From Mucilaginibacter galii (lineage in GTDB: Bacteria; Bacteroidota; Bacteroidia; Sphingobacteriales; Sphingobacteriaceae), in assembly GCF_014635825.1 (NCBI RefSeq), contig NZ_BMDO01000001.1, positions 868,001 to 932,000 of the forward strand: a DNA stretch of 64,000 nucleotides. Direction: 5' to 3'. The translations under genes and the position numbers were made by a program. Positions 17,847 to 26,763 of the stretch are shown here, in pieces. Every line of letters begins with the position of its first letter. Within the stretch, counting starts at the first letter, position 1. The notes below the pieces were generated by a model. The model was not told the origin of the DNA and made no database searches. It saw only the letters and a program-made list of their open reading frames with translations.

Positions 17847-17880
17847 AAGCCGCTTCTCTACAGAAGCGGCTTTTTTATTT
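17847..17880 (+). terminator. terminator of the beta-barrel receptor gene
   Basis: AAGCCGCTTCT and AGAAGCGGCTT form a perfect stem with a 4-base loop, followed by TTTTTATTT. It sits after the inserted palindromic repeat, about 130 bases from the stop codon. Confidence 0.88.
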
Positions 17881-17952
17881 GATTGGTTTTTTAATAACTT
17901 GCCCCACCCTTTGCCCTATCTGAAATTTCATTTAACATATTAATCCAATCAA

Positions 17953-20097
17953 ATGAAACGGCTCTCTTACGCATCTATCATTATACTATTAGCCATGTCG
18001 GCCTGTAATAATAATAAGCCATCGTCGGCAAACGACTCGGGCAGTAATGACTTCTCTTCGTCAAACCCGTTTGCCGAAGCCAGCAAGCTCCCCTTCCAGG
18101 CACCCGATTTCACCAAGATCAAAAATGGCGACTTTAAGCCGGCTATGGAAGAAGGCATGAAGCAGCAACTGGCCGAAATTGGCAAGATAGCCGACAATGC
18201 CGAAGCGCCTACTTTCGACAATACCATCATCGCTATTGAAAAAAGTGGGCAATTGCTTAGCCGCGTAAACCATGTGTTTAACTTGCTTACCGGCGCCAAT
18301 ACCAACCCCGACCTGCAAAAGGTACAGGAAGATGAAGCCCCTAAACTGGCTGCTAATAACGATGCCATTTATTTGAACACCAAATTATTTAAACGGGTAG
18401 AAACAGTTTACAACAAACGCGTAGGTTTAAAGCTGGATACGGAATCGTTACGGTTATTAGAATATTACTACCAACGCTTTCAGCTGGCGGGTGCCAAACT
18501 ATCTGAAGCTGATAAAACTAAGTTGAAAGACCTGAACAAAGAGGAAGCCACCCTATCGGCCAAATTTACCAACCAGCTATTGGCCGCTGCTAAAGAAGGG
18601 GCGTTGGTGGTGGATAAAAAAGAAGATCTGGCCGGCTTACCGCAGGGCACTTTAGATGCTGCTGCGCAAAATGCCGAAGCCGCCAAGCAAAAAGGCAAGT
18701 GGTTAATTGCCTTGCAAAACACCACACAACAGCCCGATCTGCAATCGCTCACCAACCGGGCTACCCGCCAAAAGTTCTTTGAAGCCTCTTGGAATCGGGC
18801 CGAAAAAGGAGATGCTAACGACACCCGCAAGGCCATTGCGCGCATTGCAGAGATCCGCTCGGCACAGGCCAGCTTGTTAGGTTTCAAAAACTACGCCGCT
18901 TGGAAACTCCAAGACCAAATGGCGCAAAGGCCCGAAGCAGTAGCCACGTTTTTAGGCAAACTGGTGCCAGCCGCCACTAACAAAGCCACACAAGAAGCAG
19001 CCGAAATACAAAAAGTAATAGACGCACAAAAAGGCGGCTTTAAATTACAACCCTGGGATTGGGACTTTTACGCTGAGCAAGTACGCAAAGCCAAATACGA
19101 CCTTGATGAAAGCCAGGTAAAACCCTATTTTGTATTAGATAAAGTTTTGCAAAACGGCGTATTCTATGCCGCTAACCAGTTGTATGGTTTAACCTTTAAA
19201 GAGCGCAAAGACCTGCCGGTTTACCAGGCCGATGTACGGGTATTTGATGTAATGGATAAAGATGGCAGCCAGGTAGGTTTGTTTTATTGCGATTACTTTA
19301 AACGCGACAATAAATCGGGCGGTGCCTGGATGAGCAATTTGGTAGAGCAATCTACACTGATGGGTACCAAGCCGGTTATCTACAACGTATGTAACTTCAC
19401 CAAGCCAGCTCCCGGTCAGCCGGCACTGATAAGTTTCGACGATGTAACTACTATGTTTCATGAGTTTGGACATGCGCTGCACGGCTTGTTTGCCAGTCAG
19501 AAGTACGTCAGCCTGTCGGGCACCAGCGTAGCCCGCGATTATGTGGAATTTCCCTCACAATTTAACGAACACTGGGCGTCAGATCCTAAGGTGTTCAACA
19601 ATTACGCCCTGCACTACCAAACCGGCAAACCTATGCCGCAAGCTTTATTAGATAAAATTAAAAAAGCGGCTACCTTTAACCAGGGCTACGCGCTAACCGA
19701 AGCTTTGGCCGCTGCCGAGTTAGATATGCAATGGCATACCTTGCCAGCCGGTAGCGAATTACAGGACGTTGATAAATTTGAGACACAGGCCCTGAAAACA
19801 ACTAAGCTTGATTTACCGCAAGTGCCACCACGCTACCGTTCCAGCTACTTCTTGCACATCTGGAGTAATGGCTACGCTGCCGGTTACTATGCTTACAGCT
19901 GGACCTCTATGTTGGAAAACGATGCTTACAGCTGGTTCCAGGAAAACGGCGGACTATCGCGCCAAAACGGTCAGCGATTTCGCGATATGATCTTATCGCG
20001 CGGCAATACTGAGGACTATGGCAAAATGTTCAAAGCCTTCCGCGGCCACGAGCCCGATATTAAGCCGTTGCTGCGCAAGCGCGGATTAATCGAATAA
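17953..20097 (+). CDS. dcp: M3-family zinc peptidyl-dipeptidase (Dcp-like) lipoprotein
   Basis: Zinc metallopeptidase of family M3, of the Dcp branch that removes C-terminal dipeptides from short peptides. The 714-residue protein has a lipoprotein signal (MSAC, Cys18), so it is anchored outside the cytoplasm, and a long helical body. The zinc motif HEFGHALHG starts at residue 503, with the third ligand Glu expected in the following helix (DYVEFPSQFNEHW). The C-terminal YFLHIWSNGYAAGYYAYSW is the conserved substrate-binding segment of Dcp. Length is normal. It is a single gene with a shared bidirectional terminator downstream. The gene symbol is given by family likeness only. Confidence 0.93.
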   Translation: MKRLSYASIIILLAMSACNNNKPSSANDSGSNDFSSSNPFAEASKLPFQAPDFTKIKNGDFKPAMEEGMKQQLAEIGKIADNAEAPTFDNTIIAIEKSGQLLSRVNHVFNLLTGANTNPDLQKVQEDEAPKLAANNDAIYLNTKLFKRVETVYNKRVGLKLDTESLRLLEYYYQRFQLAGAKLSEADKTKLKDLNKEEATLSAKFTNQLLAAAKEGALVVDKKEDLAGLPQGTLDAAAQNAEAAKQKGKWLIALQNTTQQPDLQSLTNRATRQKFFEASWNRAEKGDANDTRKAIARIAEIRSAQASLLGFKNYAAWKLQDQMAQRPEAVATFLGKLVPAATNKATQEAAEIQKVIDAQKGGFKLQPWDWDFYAEQVRKAKYDLDESQVKPYFVLDKVLQNGVFYAANQLYGLTFKERKDLPVYQADVRVFDVMDKDGSQVGLFYCDYFKRDNKSGGAWMSNLVEQSTLMGTKPVIYNVCNFTKPAPGQPALISFDDVTTMFHEFGHALHGLFASQKYVSLSGTSVARDYVEFPSQFNEHWASDPKVFNNYALHYQTGKPMPQALLDKIKKAATFNQGYALTEALAAAELDMQWHTLPAGSELQDVDKFETQALKTTKLDLPQVPPRYRSSYFLHIWSNGYAAGYYAYSWTSMLENDAYSWFQENGGLSRQNGQRFRDMILSRGNTEDYGKMFKAFRGHEPDIKPLLRKRGLIE

Positions 20098-20135
20098 TTG
20101 CAAGACCACAGAGCTATTTAAATTATTAGCCAAAA

Positions 20136-20200
20136 AAAAGAAGCAATCTTTACATAGATAAGCCAATAAGGTTGGCCATCGTGTAAAGATTACTTCTTTT
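20136..20200. terminator. bidirectional terminator between M3 peptidase and response regulator
   Basis: Near-perfect 19-base arms (20136-20154 and 20182-20200: AAAAGAAGCAATCTTTACA against TGTAAAGATTACTTCTTTT) with A-run and T-run outside. It serves two convergent genes. Confidence 0.85.
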
Positions 20201-20224
20201 TATATTTAGAATGGTGAGTTAGCC

Positions 20225-20914
20225 CTATTCGTAGGCAAACTTATATCCTACACCGCGTACGGTTTGCAGGTATTGAGGCGAATCGGGGTTATTCTCTATT
20301 TTTTTACGCAGGCGCACAATGTGCATGTCCAGCGTGCGCGTATTTACATCGGCGTTGTAACCCCAAACTTCCATCATCAGTTCTTCGCGGTTAATTACCT
20401 TGTTCCTGTTTTTGAGAAAGTAAAGCAGTATGCGGTTCTCTAAAATGGTAAGTTCCACCTTACGACCTGCTTTTACCAGCAGGTGCGTGTTAGGATGGTG
20501 TTCCATATCGGCAAAGCGGTGTATCTCAGATTTATCGCTGTTGAGCGAAAACTTGATCTTATTATCGATCATGGCCACCAGCACATCCATATTGAATGGC
20601 TTGGTAATATAATCAGAAACGCCAAAATTGTAAGCCTCTATCTTATCAATATCCTGCGCCTTGGCCGTCATCATGATCACCAGTTTATCAAACCCCTTTT
20701 CGCGTACGTTGGCACACACTTCCGAACCCTGCTGTCCGGGAAGCATCCAGTCCAGCAATACAATGTCGGGTATGTTTTCGAGTATGATTTTTTCAGCGTC
20801 TTTGCCATTGGCAGCTTCCAGTACTTTATAACCTTCGGTTGCGAGGCGTTCGGCCACTAAGAAACGTAAGTTCTCATCATCTTCAACCAGTGCAATCTTA
20901 ATTTCTGTGTTCAT
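20225..20914 (-). CDS. OmpR-family response regulator (RprY-like)
   Basis: DNA-binding response regulator of a two-component system. The 229-residue protein has a receiver domain (1-120) with acidic pocket EDDE at 11-14, phospho-acceptor Asp55 in VLLDWMLPG, and the switch Lys in YITKPFN, then a winged-helix output domain (about 133-229) ending LQTVRGVGYKFAYE. It follows the histidine kinase gene with a 3-base gap and is clearly its partner. The closest described relative by layout is Bacteroides RprXY; regulated genes are not evident here. Confidence 0.95.
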   Translation of the reverse strand: MNTEIKIALVEDDENLRFLVAERLATEGYKVLEAANGKDAEKIILENIPDIVLLDWMLPGQQGSEVCANVREKGFDKLVIMMTAKAQDIDKIEAYNFGVSDYITKPFNMDVLVAMIDNKIKFSLNSDKSEIHRFADMEHHPNTHLLVKAGRKVELTILENRILLYFLKNRNKVINREELMMEVWGYNADVNTRTLDMHIVRLRKKIENNPDSPQYLQTVRGVGYKFAYE

Positions 20915-20917
20915 GGT

Positions 20918-22570
20918 TTAATTTTCATAAGGCAAGGTCACAATAAACTCCGAGCCCTCGTTCACTTTACTCTTTACCTGTAAATCTCCGCTCATAAAGT
21001 TAGCCAGTTCCTTGCAAAAAGCCAAGCCCAGGCCTACGCTTCCATTTTGGTTATACTGATTCTCTATGCGGTAAAACTTCTTAAAAATATTATTGAGTTC
21101 GTCTTTAGGTATTCCTATCCCTTTATCGGTAAAGGAGATAACAATATTACGTTTTTCGTAGCTAATTTCTATAAATAGTTCCTTTTGTCCCGGGTTAGAA
21201 TATTTATAAGCATTCTCTATCATATTCTGAAAAATACTGCCTAGCAGTACCGGGTCTGTATAAAAGTGATGAATACCTTCTACCTTGTAATCCAGCTTAA
21301 AATCAGGGTACTTAATGCTAAAGGTATTGATATATTTCTGCACAAAATTTTCAAGATTGATCTCTTCTTTATTAAGTTTAATAGAGCGGTTCTCTATCTG
21401 CGTAAATGAAAGCAGCTTATTCATCAGTTCGTTCAGCTTATCGGCCTCCTCATCCAGTATCTTGCCGTAGTGTTTCCGCTGACGTTCGCTCAGTTCGCCA
21501 TCACCCCGCAGGTTCGACCCTGCAATTTTTATAACGCTTACAGGTGTCTTAAATTCGTGTGTAAAGTTGTTAATGAAATCATATTGCAGCTTAAACAGCT
21601 TAAGGTTCACATTCAGGTTACGGTAGATCAAAAACCCAATTACCACCAAAAACACATAAATAAGCAGCACTATACCCGCAATGGGCATAAAACGGCGGTT
21701 AATTTCATCATCCAAATGATTTGGGGCCGATTTAAAGTACAGCTTATAATCGGAGAATGCACCGGGGAAAGCTACTTCGGTACGCATCTCGCCATTGTCG
21801 GCACTAATGGGATCGTATACCACGGGTTGTATGCTTACGTTCTCATACAACTCGGGGTGGGTATTTCTTAGCTTAATGGTGTATACATCAAGCATAAAGG
21901 TCATCATGTTTTGCTTGTAGTAGGCTGAAGCACGCCCGCCTTTTTGCAGCATACGGTAATCTTTAATTTCCTGTCGCCTCGGAATATTAAGGTAGCTGAT
22001 CTTGCTGGGCTTTACATCGTAAAATGTACTGTAAATCTCCTCTTGATTGGGCACCCGCGAGGTATCGGCCACTACGATATAGTAGTTCAGCTTTTTGGCT
22101 ATGCGACTAAAATCATCTTCATCGGCATTGCGTGGTAACCTCCTGCCAACTACGCCTCCATTATTTTGCGGCTGGTATTCGTAAACCGACTTTACCGAAA
22201 TATTCATGGCATTGCCTGGTGTACGCTCTTCGCTTTTGCTGCTAATGGCTATTTCATCGTAGCGGATGTTTTTAACAAAAGGGTAATCGGTAAATACAGA
22301 CCGGGCATAGTTAGCTGCCGAAGCCGAATCAAGAAAACCCTGATAAGAAGTAATTTCAGGGATACGGTTTTGAAAAAAGTCGTTATAAGGTTTCAGGGTT
22401 TGCTCCAGCACATCAAGCTTACGCGATGCAAACTCGTTTTTAACATATGTCTCGGTAAACCTTTGCGCAATAACCAGTGCAACCACCAGGGTTATTGAGA
22501 TCATTACCAGAAAAGCAGCAATAAGCGAAAAGTTTTTTTGATATACGTTTTTGTGCGCCTGGGTACTCAT
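20918..22570 (-). CDS. membrane sensor histidine kinase (RprX-like)
   Basis: Sensor kinase that phosphorylates the adjacent response regulator. The 550-residue protein has a first membrane segment at about 14-35, a large extracytoplasmic sensor region (36-293) with no recognised domain, a second membrane segment (about 294-317), the HisKA dimerisation helix with phospho-acceptor His338 (NNFTHEFKTPVS), and the ATP-binding domain with N-box NMIENAYKYS, G1 box DKGIGIP and G2 box GSVGLGLAFC. Its start lies 6 bases after the stop of the S9-like gene, so three genes, pseudo-peptidase, kinase, regulator, form one transcription unit. Confidence 0.95.
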   Translation of the reverse strand: MSTQAHKNVYQKNFSLIAAFLVMISITLVVALVIAQRFTETYVKNEFASRKLDVLEQTLKPYNDFFQNRIPEITSYQGFLDSASAANYARSVFTDYPFVKNIRYDEIAISSKSEERTPGNAMNISVKSVYEYQPQNNGGVVGRRLPRNADEDDFSRIAKKLNYYIVVADTSRVPNQEEIYSTFYDVKPSKISYLNIPRRQEIKDYRMLQKGGRASAYYKQNMMTFMLDVYTIKLRNTHPELYENVSIQPVVYDPISADNGEMRTEVAFPGAFSDYKLYFKSAPNHLDDEINRRFMPIAGIVLLIYVFLVVIGFLIYRNLNVNLKLFKLQYDFINNFTHEFKTPVSVIKIAGSNLRGDGELSERQRKHYGKILDEEADKLNELMNKLLSFTQIENRSIKLNKEEINLENFVQKYINTFSIKYPDFKLDYKVEGIHHFYTDPVLLGSIFQNMIENAYKYSNPGQKELFIEISYEKRNIVISFTDKGIGIPKDELNNIFKKFYRIENQYNQNGSVGLGLAFCKELANFMSGDLQVKSKVNEGSEFIVTLPYEN

Positions 22571-22576
22571 GAGAAG

Positions 22577-24469
22577 TTAAGGCTTAACTTTCATGTTGGT
22601 GTTCAAAAACTTCTCTATTTCACCATACATCTCCATACGGTTGTGCTCACTTTTAAAAAAACTGCGTTCGTTGTCTTTAAGCACGTACTTCACCTGCACG
22701 TTATTTTTTTGCAACTCGCGCACAAACTGGTTCAGCTCGCTAATGTTGGCCCTCGGGTCTTTGGCACCCTGAAAAATCAGCAAAGGTGCCTTAATTTTAT
22801 CGGCGTGAAAAACCGGCGATATAGCCCTGAACTGGTTAGCGTCCGTTTCGGGATTACCCACCATTTCGTAGGTCATTTGCAGGCGCGGCTTAAAAAACGG
22901 CGGCACATCTTTTAAATAAGTAAAGAAGTTGATTAGCCCGTACTGCACCACGGCACAATTATAAAGCTGCGGGTGGAATGATAAACCATACAATGCCGAA
23001 AAGCCGCCGAAACGCGCACCCATAAGGGCTACCTTTTTAGGATTAGCAATTTTTTGACTGATAAGCCACTGCACACCATCGCTGATATCACTTTGTATTT
23101 TGCCACCCACCTGCTTAAAACCGGCACCGTGGAACGCTTTACCATACCCGGTTGAGCCACGATAGTTGATTTGAAAAACGGCGTAACCACGGTTAGCTAA
23201 AAACTGCACCTCGGCACTATAACCCCAGTAATTACGCCCCCAGGGACCATCATGCGGCATTACTACCACCGGCAGATTCTCCTTTTTATCGCCCAGCGGT
23301 AACGTCAAATAACCGTTAATCAACATGCCATCGCTGGCTTTAAAGGCTACAGGCTGCATAGCGCAAAGCTCTTCGGGTTTTAGGCCATTGAGATTACTTA
23401 GCTGTGTTAGCTTACCTTTATTGTAGGGTTCGTATAAGTAAAAAGTTCCGGGGTTACGATCGGTGTAGGTACCAATAATATATTTCCTTTCAGCCGTATC
23501 GCGCTCTACAAATTTGATCACGCCGCCCTTTAGCTTACTTTTCAAATCGGTATACATTTGCTTGGCGCTGTCGTTCAGGAAATGCTTATGCGGTTTTGAA
23601 TCTTCCCAGCCGGCGTACTCCAGCCGCTGTTTATTGCGTGAGTAGCCTACTTCTAAAATATCGGCTTTGCTACCGGCATAGATCACTTTTTCTTCCTTAC
23701 CGGTTTCAGCATTTATTTGAACGAGGGCTGTTTTATCGCGCCCAACGTTGGAGAGTGCATAAAAAGAACTTCCGCCCCCGGCAATGGCCACCGGGTCTAC
23801 CTTGTTTTTAAAATTATTTTTGATGATGGGCTTAAACGGCGCATTCTCGTTCATGCGGTATAAAATGCTTTCGTCTACCCCATCTGATGCTTTGGCCAGG
23901 CGTATCTTACCATCATTATCGGGGTACCACTCGGTAATGTTACCCGGATTGCTAATGTAGAGCGACAGGGCATTGGTTTGTATGTTTAAGCGGTACACAT
24001 CAAAGGTAGACAGGTCGCGCTTGTTCATGGTCAGCGTAATGACATCGGGCTGTTTCCTCAAACGGTTTAACAGCCTTATGCGTGTTTTAGGCGGAGCATT
24101 AAGCAAAGTGCGTATTTTCAGGCTATTTACATCTATGGCATACATTTTCACACTGTCCATATCGGTAACATCCTGGTTAAAAACCAACTGGTTATTGTAA
24201 GTCCAAAAGTAATCGCGTACCGCATTCTCTGTAAATGAAGTAGCCATGCGCTCCTTACCATCGGCCAGGCTCTGAACAAACAGGTTTTGCTTATCTTTAT
24301 AAGGCCTCAGGTAAGACAGATACTTACCATCGGGCGAGATTTTGAAGAAACTTTTCTCAGGTGTTTTAAAAAACTCGCGAATAGGAATCTGACCATGCTC
24401 ATGCTCACCACAAGAGAAAATTGAGGTAAGTAGTGTTATAAAAAGTAAAAACTTAAAACGGTTTAACAT
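22577..24469 (-). CDS. S9-family peptidase-like lipoprotein, catalytic residues replaced
   Basis: Two-domain protein of the prolyl-oligopeptidase (S9) family that is probably inactive. The 630 residues show a lipoprotein signal (SIFSC, Cys20), a beta-propeller (about 35-365, ISPDGKYLSYLRPY) and an alpha/beta-hydrolase domain (about 370-625, VVVMPHDGPWGRNYWGY, INYRGSTGYGKAFH). The nucleophile elbow, normally GxSxGG, reads GARFGG, with Arg486 in the serine position; Asp571 (GAKD) is kept; the histidine position in the usual GHGF reads ERSFF (Ser603 by ungapped alignment). Two of three triad residues are thus gone in an otherwise intact reading frame. It is the first gene of the kinase/regulator operon. 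Confidence 0.9.
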   Translation of the reverse strand: MLNRFKFLLFITLLTSIFSCGEHEHGQIPIREFFKTPEKSFFKISPDGKYLSYLRPYKDKQNLFVQSLADGKERMATSFTENAVRDYFWTYNNQLVFNQDVTDMDSVKMYAIDVNSLKIRTLLNAPPKTRIRLLNRLRKQPDVITLTMNKRDLSTFDVYRLNIQTNALSLYISNPGNITEWYPDNDGKIRLAKASDGVDESILYRMNENAPFKPIIKNNFKNKVDPVAIAGGGSSFYALSNVGRDKTALVQINAETGKEEKVIYAGSKADILEVGYSRNKQRLEYAGWEDSKPHKHFLNDSAKQMYTDLKSKLKGGVIKFVERDTAERKYIIGTYTDRNPGTFYLYEPYNKGKLTQLSNLNGLKPEELCAMQPVAFKASDGMLINGYLTLPLGDKKENLPVVVMPHDGPWGRNYWGYSAEVQFLANRGYAVFQINYRGSTGYGKAFHGAGFKQVGGKIQSDISDGVQWLISQKIANPKKVALMGARFGGFSALYGLSFHPQLYNCAVVQYGLINFFTYLKDVPPFFKPRLQMTYEMVGNPETDANQFRAISPVFHADKIKAPLLIFQGAKDPRANISELNQFVRELQKNNVQVKYVLKDNERSFFKSEHNRMEMYGEIEKFLNTNMKVKP

Positions 24470-24611
24470 CTGTGGTCAGTCCTGTTGCTGCTTTGATAAG
24501 GTCAAATTAGATAAATTTACTTGGGTGCTAAACAATGTCACTACAATTTTACCCGTTAGTTTCATACCTAAACTATTAGTAAATATATCGTTTGCTTCGG
24601 CTGCAATTTAT

Positions 24612-24619
24612 TATTTTTG
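24612..24619 (+). promoter_or_regulatory. -7 promoter element of the TPR protein gene
   Basis: TATTTTTG matches TAnnTTTG, and TTTG at 24591-24594, 17 bases upstream, matches the -33 element. The ATG at 24623 is three bases further, implying a nearly leaderless mRNA. This also argues against the in-frame TTG at 24617 as start, since it lies inside the promoter. Confidence 0.6.
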
Positions 24620-24622
24620 ATT

Positions 24623-26440
24623 ATGAAGTACCTGCTTTTGCTCATTATTGTTTTAACCTTCAAGGTTGAGCGCTTAGCTGCGCAAGATAATGATTTGCAA
24701 CTGGCACGCCAATATGCGCAAACCGGCGAGCTTGAAAAAGCCTCCGACATTTATCAGCGCTTATACAAAATGGATAATGAAACTTATTATTCGCTGTACG
24801 TTGATAATTTGATCAGCCTTAAAAAACTGGAAGAGGCGGAAAGCATCACCAAAAAAATTGCGCGTAAACATCCGGAGGAGAGCCAATACGCCATAAATTT
24901 AGGTAAGATTTACACCGAGCAGGGTCACCCCGATAAAGCTAATGCCGTATACGATGATTTGCTTAAAAAACTGCCAGCCAACCCGGCAGCCATCAGTTCA
25001 ATGGCTACCCAGTTTTACCAAGCCGAAAACTCTGATTATGCTATTAAGATATTAAAACAAGGCCGCAAGCTGCTGCATAACGACCAGTTGTTTTCTATGG
25101 AATTGATTAGCCTTTACCGCTTTAAACGCGACAAAGGCGGCTTAACCGATGAGTATCTTAACTTTTTGCCCAACAACCCGGTTTATATTAACCAGGCCGA
25201 GAGTACACTGTCGGCCGTGTACGAAAACGAGGCCGATTACGACCTGTTGCGCACAGCCCTGCTCAAGCTCATTCAAAAAGATCCGCAGCAAATAGTATAC
25301 TCCAGCCTGCTTACCTGGCAGTATTTGCAGCAAAAGCAGTACGACCAGGCGCTTAACCAGGCCCTCGCCATTAACCGCCGGCAAACCGATAATAAGGGAA
25401 ATGATATTTTTGATCTTTGCCAAACCCTCGTTGCCAACGAAGCTTACGATACTGCCATACGTGGCTATGAGTACCTGCTCACCAAAAATACCCGTACCGA
25501 CGAACTATATATTCCCACAAAAATTGAGCTTGTAAATACAAAAAACCTCAAAATTACTTCGGGAAAATACATAGCTGCCGACCTGTTGAGTCTGGAGAAA
25601 GATTACACCGATCTGATCAATGAATTTGGCCGCAGGGCAAGCACCGCTTTTGCCATGCAAAAGCTGGCTAACCTGCAGGCTTTTAAATTGCATAAGCTTA
25701 ACGACGCTCAACGCCTGCTGGAAGATGCCGTTAACCTCCCCAACCTGCGCCCGCAACTGCTGGCCGGTTGTAAGTTAGATTTAGGCGATGTATACCTCAT
25801 GAATGGCCAACCCTGGGAAGCCACCCTTACCTACAGCCAGGTAGAAAAAGCATACGCCGGTACACCCGTAGCCCAGGATGCCAACTACCGCAATGCCAAG
25901 CTCGCCTATTACACCGGCGATTTTAAGTACGCCAAAGGCCAGTTGAATGTTTTAAAAGCCGCTACCTCACAACTCATTGCTAATGATGCACTCAACCTTT
26001 CTTTGCTGATTGGCGATAACCTGGTTGCTGATACTGCTGGCAAAGCCCTTAAAATTTATGCACGGGCCGATTTAAAAATATTTATGGAGGAGCCTGAAAA
26101 AGCATTAGTCACGCTGGATAGCATCGATAAAAAGTATCCGGGTAACTCCCTGCAGGATGATATCTTAATGGCGAAGGCCCGTATATACATTCAGCAGAAA
26201 AATCATCAGGCGGCCATTGCGCTGCTTAAACAGATTGTGAGCGATCACCAAACCGACCTTTGGGCCGATGATGCCGTTTACATGCTGGGCACCATCTATG
26301 AGGATCAATTGAATGATAAGGAAACGGCCAAAGGCTATTTCCAGAAAGTAATTACCGATTACCCGGGCAGTGTATGGATTGGCAACGCCCGTAAACATTT
26401 CAGATTATTACGCGGCGATAAGCCCGATAGCTCTTCATAA
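24623..26440 (+). CDS. exported tetratricopeptide-repeat protein
   Basis: Helical-repeat scaffold protein outside the cytoplasm; partner unknown. From the ATG at 24623 the 605-residue product starts MKYLLLLIIVLTFKVERLAAQ, a signal peptide cleaved about residue 21. The rest is almost wholly TPR-type helices, with clear units such as ARQYAQTGELEKASDIYQRLY and INLGKIYTEQGHPDKANAVY in the N-terminal half, and a further block near the C-terminus (KARIYIQQKNHQAAIALLKQ; AVYMLGTIYEDQLNDKETA). It is followed by DUF4286 and rfbC genes on the same strand, though DUF4286 seems to have its own promoter. Similar proteins often take part in envelope or gliding machinery; nothing here specifies that. Confidence 0.88.
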   Translation: MKYLLLLIIVLTFKVERLAAQDNDLQLARQYAQTGELEKASDIYQRLYKMDNETYYSLYVDNLISLKKLEEAESITKKIARKHPEESQYAINLGKIYTEQGHPDKANAVYDDLLKKLPANPAAISSMATQFYQAENSDYAIKILKQGRKLLHNDQLFSMELISLYRFKRDKGGLTDEYLNFLPNNPVYINQAESTLSAVYENEADYDLLRTALLKLIQKDPQQIVYSSLLTWQYLQQKQYDQALNQALAINRRQTDNKGNDIFDLCQTLVANEAYDTAIRGYEYLLTKNTRTDELYIPTKIELVNTKNLKITSGKYIAADLLSLEKDYTDLINEFGRRASTAFAMQKLANLQAFKLHKLNDAQRLLEDAVNLPNLRPQLLAGCKLDLGDVYLMNGQPWEATLTYSQVEKAYAGTPVAQDANYRNAKLAYYTGDFKYAKGQLNVLKAATSQLIANDALNLSLLIGDNLVADTAGKALKIYARADLKIFMEEPEKALVTLDSIDKKYPGNSLQDDILMAKARIYIQQKNHQAAIALLKQIVSDHQTDLWADDAVYMLGTIYEDQLNDKETAKGYFQKVITDYPGSVWIGNARKHFRLLRGDKPDSSS

Positions 26441-26444
26441 TTTA

Positions 26445-26452
26445 TACTTTTG
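26445..26452 (+). promoter_or_regulatory. -7 promoter element of the DUF4286 gene
   Basis: TACTTTTG matches TAnnTTTG and lies five bases before the ATG at 26458, in the 17-base gap after the TPR gene. No clear TTTG is visible at -33. It suggests a second, nearly leaderless transcript for DUF4286-rfbC. Confidence 0.45.
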
Positions 26453-26457
26453 CAATC

Positions 26458-26760
26458 ATGATCATATACAACGAAACCTATGTGGTAGAAGCCAGTGCCG
26501 AAGCCGAGTGGCTGCAGTGGATGCGACAAGAACATATACCTGCGGCCATGGCCACGGGTTACTTTAACAGCCATAAAATTTTGGAAGTTGTAGATTCGCC
26601 TAACGAGGGGGTAACTTACTGCATACAGTACCTTACCGATGATATGACAAAATATTACCTTTTTAGAGACAGGCATGTGCACCACTTACATACCCGCCAT
26701 CACCAGCAATTTGAGAACAGATACGTGCTGTTTAACAGTATAATGAAAACCCTAAACTAA
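26458..26760 (+). CDS. DUF4286-family protein
   Basis: Small cytosolic protein of unknown function. The 100 residues match the DUF4286 pattern: an N-terminal beta strand (MIIYNETYVVEASAEAEW), then LQWMRQEHIPAAMATGYF, and a His-rich helix RDRHVHHLHTRHHQQFENRY. The fold is probably a ferredoxin-like dimeric alpha/beta barrel, as DUF4286 resembles dimeric antibiotic-monooxygenase-type domains; this is family-level inference. It lies 3 bases before rfbC, so the two are probably translated from one mRNA. Confidence 0.85.
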   Translation: MIIYNETYVVEASAEAEWLQWMRQEHIPAAMATGYFNSHKILEVVDSPNEGVTYCIQYLTDDMTKYYLFRDRHVHHLHTRHHQQFENRYVLFNSIMKTLN

Positions 26761-26763
26761 CAT

